The notes under the pieces were generated by a model. That model was not told where the DNA came from. It saw only the letters and a list, made by a program, of their open reading frames with translations, and did not search any database. A stretch of 6,982 nucleotides of DNA from Myxococcales bacterium (GTDB lineage Bacteria; Myxococcota; Myxococcia; Myxococcales; Anaeromyxobacteraceae). The stretch covers positions 1 to 6,982 of the forward strand of contig JAJYAW010000149.1 of the NCBI GenBank assembly GCA_021779335.1, written 5' to 3'. This document shows positions 1 to 5,297 of this stretch, one piece after another. Made by a program: the position numbers and the translations under genes. The stretch's first letter is position 1, and each line of letters opens with the position of its first letter.

Positions 1-972
1 CTCGCGCTGGCGGCGCTCGGCCTGGGGATCCTCCTCGCCGTCGCGCCGACGCTGCCGGAGTGGTCGGCGCCGCCCGCGCGGACCGACCCGGACCTGGTCG
101 AGCTGCTCGCCTGGCTGGCCGGCCAACCGCCCCGGCCCGACGGGCGCGAGGGCGTGGCCGCGCCCTGGGAGCTGGGCCACGCGATCCAGTACTACGGCCG
201 CCACCCGGTCCTGGCCAGCCCGTTCGGCCCGGAGGCCGGGGCGGCCTCGCTGCCGGACCTCGCCGCCATCCTCTACGCCACGCGCGAGGAGGAGGAGGCC
301 CCGCTGCTCGCCTCGCGCCGCATCGGCTACGTCCTCCTCGGCGACCTGGTCCCCCTGCTGCTGGACGTGAGCGGCTTCGCGCCGCCCGGGGCGCCGCAGG
401 CCGTCCGCGTCACCCTGGACCTGGAGGAGGGCGAGCAGGCGGAGCTGCTGCCCGGCGCCGTCCCGCTCCTCGCCACCCGGCTCTACCTCCAGGACGGCGC
501 GGCGACCCGCGGCGGGCTCCCCGCCATCGGGACGATGCGCCTGCTCCAGGAGGCGGGGCCCGGGGAGGAGCCCCTCAAGCTCTTCGGCACGGTCGAGGGG
601 GCGGCGCTCGCCGTGGCGGGGGCGCGCCCCGGCGCGACGGTCTCGGCCAGCGTGCCGGTGAGCCTGCCGCGCCGCGCCTTCGCCTTCTCGACCCACGCCG
701 TCGCCGACGCGGGGGGCCGCGCCTGGCTCCGCCTCCCCTACGCCACCGGGAGGAACGGCGCCGCCCTGGCCGGCCTGGCGCTGGTGAGCGACGGCGAGGC
801 CGCGATCAGCGTGGCGGTCCCGGAGGCGGCGGTGCTGCGCGGGCTCGAGGTCCCGGTCGCCCTCAGCCCCCGGCCACCCGCCGCACCAGGGCGCGCAGCG
901 CCTCCACCTCGAACGGCTTCTCCATGGCCAGCTCCGGCCGCGCCTCCAGGAAGCGGCGCGCCTCCTCGGTGA
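1..972 (+). CDS. STT3-like membrane glycosyltransferase, C-terminal part (5' end outside window)
   Basis: The frame is open from the first base, so the gene begins upstream; 323 residues are visible. Residues 1-17 are hydrophobic and look like the last transmembrane helix. A soluble domain follows. Its start, APWELGH (residues 54-60), then Y-Y-G-R-H-P-V and S-P-F-G (about residues 64-76), resembles the WWDYG-type block and downstream 'R-P-V-x-x-x-F-G' stretch of STT3/AglB/PglB oligosaccharyltransferases (GT66-like), which move lipid-linked glycans to acceptors on the outer face of the membrane. The rest (KLFGTVEGA, PGATVSASV, WLRLPYATG) looks like the beta-sandwich tail of such proteins. The catalytic N-terminal membrane half is not in the window, so activity cannot be judged. 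Residues from about 288 onward are a Pro/Ala/Arg-rich tail encoded opposite the kinase receiver domain; this tail may be an accidental read-through. The reading frame is fairly sure and the family is a moderate-confidence recognition from motif style. Confidence 0.62.
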   Translation, partial: LALAALGLGILLAVAPTLPEWSAPPARTDPDLVELLAWLAGQPPRPDGREGVAAPWELGHAIQYYGRHPVLASPFGPEAGAASLPDLAAILYATREEEEAPLLASRRIGYVLLGDLVPLLLDVSGFAPPGAPQAVRVTLDLEEGEQAELLPGAVPLLATRLYLQDGAATRGGLPAIGTMRLLQEAGPGEEPLKLFGTVEGAALAVAGARPGATVSASVPVSLPRRAFAFSTHAVADAGGRAWLRLPYATGRNGAALAGLALVSDGEAAISVAVPEAAVLRGLEVPVALSPRPPAAPGRAAPPPRTASPWPAPAAPPGSGAPPR

Positions 973-2395
973 AGGCGCCGCCGGTGAGGAAGGCGCAGCG
1001 CCGGGCCAGGTCGGGCGCCTGGCCGAGCAGCGCCTGGTGGAAGGCCATGCCCGTCATGTTGGGCATCATCAGGTCGCAGAGGATGACGTCGTAGCGGGCC
1101 CCGGCGCGGATCCGCTCCAGCGCGGCGCGGCCGTCGCCCTCCACCTCCACGTCGAACTCGGCGCGGAGCAGGCGCGCGGTGGTGGCCAGCACCTTCGGCT
1201 CGTCGTCCACCACCAGCACCCGCCGCCGCCGCCTCTCGGCCGCCGCGCCAGCCCCCGACGCTGCGGCCGCCGGCGCGGGCGGCAGGCTCAGCCGCACCAC
1301 CGTCCCCTTCCCCGGGGCGCTCTCCACCGCGAGCGTCCCGGCGTGGGCGGTGGCGATGGCGTGGCAGATGGAGAGCCCCAGCCCGGAGCCGACCCCGGGC
1401 TCGCGCGTCGTGAAGAAGGGGTCGAAGACCCGGGCCAGGTGCTCCGGGGCGATCCCCTCGCCGGTGTCGCGCACCTCGAGGACGGCCCGCCCCTCGGCGG
1501 CGCGCGTCACCACCCGGATCTCGTTCTCCGCCTCGCGCCCGGGCCGGATGGCCTGGGCCGCGTTGAGGAGCAGGTTCACCAGCACCTGCACCAGCCCGCC
1601 CTCGTCGGCGTGGACCGGCGGCGCCCCCTCGTCCTGCCTCACGAAGCGGGCGCGGTGGCGCACCTCGTTCATCACCAGGGCGGCCGCCTTGTCCACCAGC
1701 GGCGGGAGCGCCAGCGTGGCCCGGGCGCGCCCCTGGGGCGCCGCGAAGGCCTGCAGCCCCTGCACGGCGCGCCGGATCCGCTCCACCCCGCCGCGCGCCT
1801 CCTCGAGCGCCTCCAGCAGCCCGGCCGAGGTCTGCGGCGGCAGCCCCACCGTCGCCACCGCCTCGGCCACCAGCTCCAGGCCGCCGCGCACGTAGGTGAG
1901 CGGGTTGTTGAGCTCGTGCGCCAGTCCGGCCGCCAGCGTGCCGAGCGCCGAGAGCCGGTCGGCCTGGGCCAGCCGCCGCGTGAGCTCGGCCCGCTCGGTG
2001 ACCGCCTGGCGCAGCGCCGCCTCGGCCTGGCGCCGCTCGGTGACGTTGCGGACGACGTAGACCACGTCGGCCTGGCCGGCCCGCACCGCCCGCGCCTCGA
2101 AGTGGTGCCCGCTGCCGGGCGGGAGCTCGTACTCGACCAGCTGGAGCTGGCCGGTCTCGCGGGCCCGCGCGCTGGCGGCCTGGAACAGGTCGGCCAGCGG
2201 CCCGGGCATCAGCTCGGACACCCGCCGGCCCAGGAACTGCCCGGGGGGCATGGCGAGATCGCGCTCGCCGCCGTGGAACTCGAGGAACACGTCGCCCGGG
2301 CCGACGCGGAAGATCATGTCGGGGAGGGCGGCCAGGAGGTCGTCCCTGGTCGTCGTGTGCGATTCGTCCTGCTCGCGCTGGTCGCGTCCACCCAT
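863..2395 (-). CDS. Hybrid sensor histidine kinase (PAS-HisKA-HATPase-REC)
   Basis: A 510-residue protein without signal peptide or membrane segments, so a cytoplasmic sensor. Residues about 15-120 form a PAS-like domain (DMIFRVGPGD...YVVRNVTERR), followed by a coiled linker (120-150). The HisKA H-box GLAHELNNP has phospho-acceptor His160. ATPase boxes follow: N-box LVNLLLNAAQAI (Asn278), G1 VRDTGEGI (Asp310), F-box FDPFFTT (about 324-330) and G2 GSGLGLSI (336-343). After an Ala-rich linker (372-387) comes a receiver domain with acidic pair Asp397/Asp398, phospho-acceptor Asp441 in CDLMMPNMTGM, Thr471 and Lys493 in EKPF. All catalytic residues are present, so autophosphorylation and relay to Asp441 are expected. 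The boxes resemble the NtrB-like soluble kinase class. No output domain or response-regulator gene lies beside it, so the partner is unknown. The ATG at 2393-2395 has only AGGA 2 nt upstream, a weak ribosome site. It lies downstream of the TRIC gene on the same strand, separated by a hairpin-rich gap. Confidence 0.93.
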   Translation of the reverse strand: MGGRDQREQDESHTTTRDDLLAALPDMIFRVGPGDVFLEFHGGERDLAMPPGQFLGRRVSELMPGPLADLFQAASARARETGQLQLVEYELPPGSGHHFEARAVRAGQADVVYVVRNVTERRQAEAALRQAVTERAELTRRLAQADRLSALGTLAAGLAHELNNPLTYVRGGLELVAEAVATVGLPPQTSAGLLEALEEARGGVERIRRAVQGLQAFAAPQGRARATLALPPLVDKAAALVMNEVRHRARFVRQDEGAPPVHADEGGLVQVLVNLLLNAAQAIRPGREAENEIRVVTRAAEGRAVLEVRDTGEGIAPEHLARVFDPFFTTREPGVGSGLGLSICHAIATAHAGTLAVESAPGKGTVVRLSLPPAPAAAASGAGAAAERRRRRVLVVDDEPKVLATTARLLRAEFDVEVEGDGRAALERIRAGARYDVILCDLMMPNMTGMAFHQALLGQAPDLARRCAFLTGGAFTEEARRFLEARPELAMEKPFEVEALRALVRRVAGG

Positions 2396-2463
2396 CGTCC
2401 TGGATGGTACGCCCTCGCCGAGGTGGTCACCAGGACCTGAAGTACGCGTAGGGACGCGGGCCG

Positions 2464-2507
2464 GGGTCCGCCCGGACCCGGTGCCGCCAGCACGGTCCGG
2501 CGGACCC
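2464..2507 (-). terminator. Long imperfect hairpin between the TRIC and kinase genes
   Basis: The arms pair as 8 bp (2464-2471 with 2500-2507), a 1-nt bulge at 2472, 6 bp (2473-2478 with 2494-2499), a 2-nt bulge at 2479-2480, then 4 bp (2481-2484 with 2490-2493) closing on a 5-nt loop. That is 18 nearly all-GC pairs in 44 nt. It sits 28 nt after the TRIC stop codon and about 70 nt before the kinase start, both genes reading on the minus strand. No T-run follows on either strand, so it is not a classical intrinsic terminator. It may end or attenuate TRIC transcription, protect the 3' end, or act in the kinase leader. The pairing is directly visible; the function is inferred. Confidence 0.45.
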
Positions 2508-2516
2508 GCGGGCGCG

Positions 2517-2534
2517 GCGCCCCCGGGCGGGCGC
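2517..2534 (-). terminator. Short GC hairpin directly after the TRIC stop codon
   Basis: A 6-bp perfect stem (2517-2522 with 2529-2534) encloses a 6-nt loop and abuts the TRIC stop codon at 2535. There is no T-run. In DNA this GC-rich such a small stem can arise by chance, so it may simply be part of a two-hairpin termination region together with the longer hairpin at 2464-2507. Confidence 0.22.
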
Positions 2535-3179
2535 TCAGGGGCCGGTGGCCTCGTCTCGCAGCTCGCCGGTGCGCCAGCCGAGCCGGATGGAGCCGAAGCG
2601 GAGCGCCAGCGTCACCGCCACGCCGAGCCCGGCCGCCAGCGGCGTGGGCTGGGCCAGCGTCACGTCGACGAGGACGAAGGCGGCGCAGCCGGCCATGGCC
2701 GCCAGCGCGTAGAACTGGCCGGACCTGAAGATGAGCGGCTCCTCGCGCACCAGCACGTCGCGCAGGATCCCGCCGCCCACCGCGTTGACCGTGCCCACCA
2801 GCACCGCCGAGAGGAGCGGCAGGTCGGCCAGGATGGCCCGCTGCGCGCCGTAGACGCCGTAGAGGCCGAGGCCGACCGCGTCGGCCACCAGGATGACGAG
2901 CCGGAGGCGGTGCAGCACGCCCGCGAAGAGGACGCCCGCCGCGGCGCCCGCCAGCACGGCTGCCAGGTAGCGCCCGTCCCGCAGCGCCGCGGGCGGGCCG
3001 GCCTGCAGGAAGATGCCGTCGCGGAGCAAGGCGCCGCCGAGCCCGGTCACCAGGGCCAGCACCGCGGCCCCGACGAGATCGTACCGCTTCTGGCGCGCCA
3101 CCATGGCGCCCGTGGCCGCGAAGAGGGCGACGGCGCCCAGGTCGACCGCGAGCGGGAGCTGGAAGGGTGCGTCGACCAC
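2535..3179 (-). CDS. TRIC/UPF0126 family cation-channel-like membrane protein
   Basis: A 214-residue, strongly hydrophobic protein with about seven predicted membrane helices (roughly 12-28, 35-50, 71-89, 93-110, 121-138, 153-172, 178-196). The family is built from two tandem UPF0126 units. Each unit has a Gly-rich motif ending in Arg-Asp, visible here as TGLGGALLRD (45-54) and NAVGGGILRD (132-141). Bacterial homologues include E. coli YadS/YicG-type proteins, which are structurally related to animal trimeric intracellular cation channels; their bacterial role is unclear. Length is typical, with no truncation. The start is a GTG at 3177-3179, placed 2 nt after the TAG of the Cys-rich gene, so translation is probably coupled to that gene; no independent Shine-Dalgarno is visible. 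I am sure of the family but not of the ion or the physiological role. Confidence 0.92.
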   Translation of the reverse strand: MVDAPFQLPLAVDLGAVALFAATGAMVARQKRYDLVGAAVLALVTGLGGALLRDGIFLQAGPPAALRDGRYLAAVLAGAAAGVLFAGVLHRLRLVILVADAVGLGLYGVYGAQRAILADLPLLSAVLVGTVNAVGGGILRDVLVREEPLIFRSGQFYALAAMAGCAAFVLVDVTLAQPTPLAAGLGVAVTLALRFGSIRLGWRTGELRDEATGP

Positions 3180-3181
3180 CG

Positions 3182-3403
3182 CTACTGGAAGTGGCGGGGC
3201 TCGAGCTGCTCGAGCGGGACCTCGAGGATCCGGCCGTTGGGCAGGAGGTTGGGCGCGCAGACCCTGCCCTGGCTGACCAGCTTGTAGCGCTCGCAGCGGT
3301 CGAACCCGCCCTCGCAGAAGAAGGACTGCCAGACCTTGAGGGAGGACTTCACCTTGAACTGGGCGAAGAGCGGACAGCTGTCGACGCGCGGACAGGGGGC
3401 CAT
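3182..3403 (-). CDS. Small five-cysteine protein of unknown function
   Basis: A 73-residue protein starting MAPCPRVDSCPLF. Cysteines fall at 4, 10, 30, 37 and 49 (C-x5-C-x19-C-x6-C-x11-C), with aromatic and basic residues around them (KVWQSFFCEGG, RCERYKL) and a NLLPNG motif near 52-57. I recognise this style (CPLF...VW..FC.G.F..CERY...LPNG) from short uncharacterised proteins of myxobacteria and relatives, but I know no established function. The first four Cys could bind an Fe-S cluster or zinc, which is inference. In-frame ATGs lie further upstream (3412, 3436). I chose 3401-3403 because GGAG lies 9 nt before it, and because the ATG at 3434-3436 lies inside the candidate -10 box. The frame stays open across the phosphatase gene to 3949, but that extension is antisense to coding sequence and unlikely to be translated. 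The stop is 2 nt before the TRIC GTG, indicating an operon. Confidence 0.78.
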   Translation of the reverse strand: MAPCPRVDSCPLFAQFKVKSSLKVWQSFFCEGGFDRCERYKLVSQGRVCAPNLLPNGRILEVPLEQLEPRHFQ

Positions 3404-3412
3404 GCGGTGCAT

Positions 3413-3416
3413 CTCC
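3413..3416 (-). promoter_or_regulatory. Ribosome binding site deciding the start of the Cys-rich gene
   Basis: Reading the minus strand, GGAG occurs 9 nt before the ATG at 3401-3403. The alternative ATG at 3410-3412 directly abuts this GGAG, which gives no usable spacing. This favours the 73-residue form over the 76- or 84-residue forms. Confidence 0.5.
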
Positions 3417-3434
3417 GGGAAATTGGGGTGGCGC

Positions 3435-3463
3435 ATCCTATGGGACCCGGCGACCGCTGGGAA
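3435..3463 (-). promoter_or_regulatory. Candidate sigma-70-type promoter for the Cys-rich/TRIC operon
   Basis: On the minus strand TTCCCA (3458-3463, four of six matches to TTGACA) and TAGGAT (3435-3440, four of six to TATAAT) are spaced by exactly 17 nt. Transcription would start near 3428 and give a leader of about 25 nt carrying the GGAG site. It lies in the 88-bp divergent region shared with the phosphatase gene, which is less GC-rich than its surroundings. I found no comparable pair of boxes for the plus-strand gene. Confidence 0.38.
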
Positions 3464-3491
3464 TCCCAAAATCCTGTGGCACGATGCCGCC

Positions 3492-4322
3492 ATGGTCACC
3501 GGCCCGGCCCTGGCGCTCTCCGGCCTGCTCCTGCTCGCCGCCCCGATCGGCTCCGCGGCCCTGGAGGCGGCGCCCGACCCGGCCGGCCCCCCGGACCCGG
3601 CCGGCGCGGCGCTCACCCTCGACGTCCCGGCCGCCGCGGCCACCACTGGTGGCCTGCTCCTGCTCTCCGGCCTGGCGACGCTCGAGAAGACCCGGCTGGT
3701 GCCCGCGACCTGCCGCTGGTGCTCGCCCGGCCCGCTCGACCGCTTGGCGCGCGGCCAGCTCCGCTGGCGCAACCCGGGCCGGGCCGCCTCCGCCTCCGAC
3801 GCGCTGGTGGTGCTGGTCCCGGCGGGCGCGGCGGTGGCGCTCGGCTGGAGCGCGCTGCAGGCCGGCGGCGGGTGGCGCGAGGCGGGCGAGGATCTGCTCA
3901 CGGTCGCCGAGGCCGTGGCCGTCGCCACCGCGCTCACCGAGGTGGCCAAGTACGGCGCCGGGCGCCTCCGCCCCTACGCCTGGGCCGACGGGGCGCCCCC
4001 GTCCGCCGACGCGCGGCTCTCCTTCTGGTCGGGCCACGCGTCGCTCGCCTTCTCGGTGGCCGCGGCGACGCTGCAGGTGGCCCGGCTGCGCGGGCGGCCG
4101 GCGTGGCGCTGGATCGGGCTGGCCTCCTTCGCCGGGGCGGCCGCGGTGGCCTGGCTCCGCGTGGCGGGCGATCGCCACTGGGTCACCGACGTGGCCGCGG
4201 GCGCCGCGGTGGGCACCGCCGCCGGGCTCGGCGTCCCGCTCCTGGTGCTGCACCCGGCCGGCGGCCGGGCGCCGCCGGTGACGCTGGTGCCGGCGCCGGG
4301 CGGGCTGGCGCTGCTCTTCTGA
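3492..4322 (+). CDS. PAP2-family membrane phosphatase
   Basis: A 276-residue protein with a hydrophobic N-terminus (residues 4-23) that could be a signal peptide or first helix. A Pro/Ala-rich stretch follows, then about five to six membrane helices. The three phosphatase motifs of the PAP2/type-2 phosphatidic acid phosphatase superfamily are intact: K-x6-R-P at Lys153-Arg160-Pro161; S-G-H at 180-182, with His182 the expected proton donor; and R-x5-H-x3-D at Arg223-His229-Asp233, with His229 the expected nucleophile. Motif 2 reads FWSGH rather than PSGH. Such enzymes remove phosphate from lipid phosphates or isoprenyl pyrophosphates at the outer face of the membrane; the substrate here cannot be told. 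A C-x2-C pair (Cys74, Cys77) precedes the catalytic half. The ATG at 3492 is chosen because the hydrophobic N-terminus begins there. An in-frame ATG at 3336 would add residues antisense to the Cys-rich gene. No clear Shine-Dalgarno is seen, so a leaderless transcript is possible. Confidence 0.87.
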   Translation: MVTGPALALSGLLLLAAPIGSAALEAAPDPAGPPDPAGAALTLDVPAAAATTGGLLLLSGLATLEKTRLVPATCRWCSPGPLDRLARGQLRWRNPGRAASASDALVVLVPAGAAVALGWSALQAGGGWREAGEDLLTVAEAVAVATALTEVAKYGAGRLRPYAWADGAPPSADARLSFWSGHASLAFSVAAATLQVARLRGRPAWRWIGLASFAGAAAVAWLRVAGDRHWVTDVAAGAAVGTAAGLGVPLLVLHPAGGRAPPVTLVPAPGGLALLF

Positions 4323-4323
4323 G

Positions 4324-4341
4324 GGCTCCCCCCTTGGAGCC
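4324..4341 (+). terminator. Weak hairpin after the PAP2 phosphatase gene
   Basis: A 6-bp perfect stem (GGCTCC at 4324-4329 with GGAGCC at 4336-4341) encloses a 6-nt C/T loop and begins 2 nt after the TGA stop. No T-run follows, so termination would be inefficient or Rho-aided and the downstream FHA gene could be partly co-transcribed. The remainder of the 89-bp gap to the FHA gene holds the G10 tract and no convincing promoter boxes. Confidence 0.35.
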
Positions 4342-4386
4342 TGCCGGTTGCTGGCGAGCCCCCGGCCCGCGTGCTAACGGAGTCGT

Positions 4387-4396
4387 GGGGGGGGGG
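4387..4396 (+). repeat. Ten-G homopolymer in the FHA gene leader
   Basis: An uninterrupted run of ten G ends 15 nt before the ATG of the FHA gene, and is the longest homopolymer I noticed in the window. It lies outside the coding sequence, so length changes would alter leader or promoter spacing, not the reading frame. Slippage at such tracts can vary expression in some bacteria. The tract is also a spot where sequencing length errors are common. Confidence 0.8.
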
Positions 4397-4411
4397 AAGC
4401 GAGACGAAGCG

Positions 4412-4729
4412 ATGAGCACCGGGACCGCCAGCGCCAGCCTGCACGTCATCCACTCCGCCGACCCGGCGGCCCAGGGGCAGGCCTACGCCATCGGGCCGGA
4501 CGGGCTCACGCTGGGGCGCGACGTCGGCAACGGCGTCGTCATCGCCTCGGACCAGGCCTCGCGCCGCCACGCCCGCATCCTCTCGGTGGCCGGCGCCCAC
4601 CTCCTGCAGGACCTCGACTCGACCAACGGCACCTTCGTCAACTCCAAGGCGGTCAAGGAGCAGCCCCTCCGCCACGGCGACGTGGTGCGCATCGCCTCCA
4701 CGGTGATGAAGTACCTGGTCGAGGGCTAG
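4412..4729 (+). CDS. Small stand-alone FHA-domain protein
   Basis: A 105-residue protein made almost entirely of one forkhead-associated domain, a phosphothreonine-peptide binding module. The hallmark residues are in order: GR at 35-36, the S-x2-H motif SRRH at 50-53, and DLDSTNGTFVN at 67-77. These form the phosphopeptide-binding loops, so binding should be intact. It has no enzymatic domain, signal peptide or membrane helix, and is therefore likely a cytoplasmic adaptor that reads Ser/Thr kinase signalling, common in myxobacteria. The partner kinase is not in the window. The ATG at 4412 gives a natural short N-terminal lead; the frame is open further upstream only through the phosphatase gene. 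The ribosome site is poor: a G10 tract followed by purine-rich sequence rather than a clear GGAGG. The stop at 4727-4729 lies one base from the stop of the convergent sufT gene, leaving no room for a terminator. Confidence 0.92.
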   Translation: MSTGTASASLHVIHSADPAAQGQAYAIGPDGLTLGRDVGNGVVIASDQASRRHARILSVAGAHLLQDLDSTNGTFVNSKAVKEQPLRHGDVVRIASTVMKYLVEG

Positions 4730-4730
4730 C

Positions 4731-5288
4731 TCAGAGCATCCCGAGCTGCAGGCGCGCCGCCTCGCTCATCCGGGAGGGGTCCCAGGGCGGGTCGAAGACC
4801 AGCTCCACGTCGGCCTGCTTCACGCCCGGCACCGAGAGGCACTTGCGGCGCACGTCGTCGACCAGCACCGGCCCCACCCCGCAGCCGGGCGCGGTCAGCG
4901 TCATGTGGACCAGCACCCGGTGGCCGCCCTCCACCGGGCCGCTCGCCACCGAGTAGATGAGCCCGAGCTCGACGATGCTGGCGGGGATCTCCGGGTCGTA
5001 GACGTCCTGCAGCGCCCGCCAGACCTGCTGCTCGTCGAAGGGCCCCTCCGGCGCGGCGGCGCGCGCCTCGGCGGCCGCCCGGGCCTCGGCGGCGTGCTTC
5101 TCGCCCAGCGCGTCGGCGTCCGCCCCGTCGATGCGCAGGAGCTGGCCGCGGTCGTTCATGACGGTGAAGCTGCCGCCCAGCGACTGCTGCAGCACCAGCC
5201 AGGCCCCCTCCGGCAGCTGCACCGCCTCGCCCTGGGGGATGAGGACGGCCTGCACGGCGCGCAGCAGGGTGACGGGCTCGCGGGCCAT
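4731..5288 (-). CDS. sufT: Fe-S cluster assembly protein SufT (MIP18/DUF59 family)
   Basis: A 185-residue protein, the usual size for SufT. Residues 1-62 form the SufT-specific N-terminal domain (VQAVLIPQGEAVQLPEG, QSLGGSFTV, LLRIDGADADALG). An Ala/Glu-rich linker (62-82) follows. Residues about 84-178 are the MIP18 (DUF59) domain with DPEIPASIVELGLIY (98-112), the conserved Cys136 in TAPGCGVGP, and the C-terminal block FDPPWDPSRMSEAARLQLGM. MIP18-family proteins help load or mature Fe-S clusters in target proteins; SufT is an accessory factor usually encoded with suf genes. It is last in the visible sufS-sufU-sufT order, 7 nt after sufU, with an AGGAG site overlapping the sufU stop. The ATG at 5286-5288 is well supported by that site. 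The convergent FHA gene ends 1 nt away. Confidence 0.94.
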   Translation of the reverse strand: MAREPVTLLRAVQAVLIPQGEAVQLPEGAWLVLQQSLGGSFTVMNDRGQLLRIDGADADALGEKHAAEARAAAEARAAAPEGPFDEQQVWRALQDVYDPEIPASIVELGLIYSVASGPVEGGHRVLVHMTLTAPGCGVGPVLVDDVRRKCLSVPGVKQADVELVFDPPWDPSRMSEAARLQLGML

Positions 5289-5292
5289 GGCG

Positions 5293-5297
5293 CTCCT
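5293..5297 (-). promoter_or_regulatory. sufT ribosome binding site overlapping the sufU stop codon
   Basis: On the minus strand the sequence runs TAGGAGCGCCATG. The last two bases of the sufU TAG stop are the first two of AGGAG, which sits 4 nt before the sufT ATG. A ribosome finishing sufU would be positioned to restart on sufT, which implies translational coupling and fixes the sufT start. Confidence 0.72.

Noticed and set aside
60..1094. A 344-codon Arg/Gly/Pro-rich frame overlapping the glycosyltransferase
   Set aside because: It is an out-of-frame shadow with extreme low-complexity composition; the other frame carries recognisable domain motifs.
1037..2440. A 467-codon open frame on the plus strand opposite the kinase gene
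   Set aside because: It is the antisense of a fully motif-supported kinase, rich in His/Arg/Gly/Pro with no recognisable domain. Long antisense frames are expected in DNA this GC-rich.
2443..2450. 8-nt palindrome TACGCGTA upstream of the kinase start as an operator
   Set aside because: It is a single short palindrome with no second copy or promoter boxes nearby, so chance is a sufficient explanation.
3336..3491. Upstream start for the PAP2 phosphatase adding 52 residues
   Set aside because: The added residues are the antisense of the Cys-rich gene and its leader, and the hydrophobic N-terminus begins naturally at 3492.
3477..3492. Sigma-54-like promoter TGGCACG just before the PAP2 gene
   Set aside because: The -24-like box is good, but the -12 region reads CGCC with the wrong spacing and runs into the start codon, so it cannot serve this gene.
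3404..3949. N-terminal extension of the Cys-rich protein to 255 residues
   Set aside because: The extension is antisense to the PAP2 gene, is Ala/Ser/Arg-rich without motifs, and would run through the candidate promoter. The GGAG site supports the short form.
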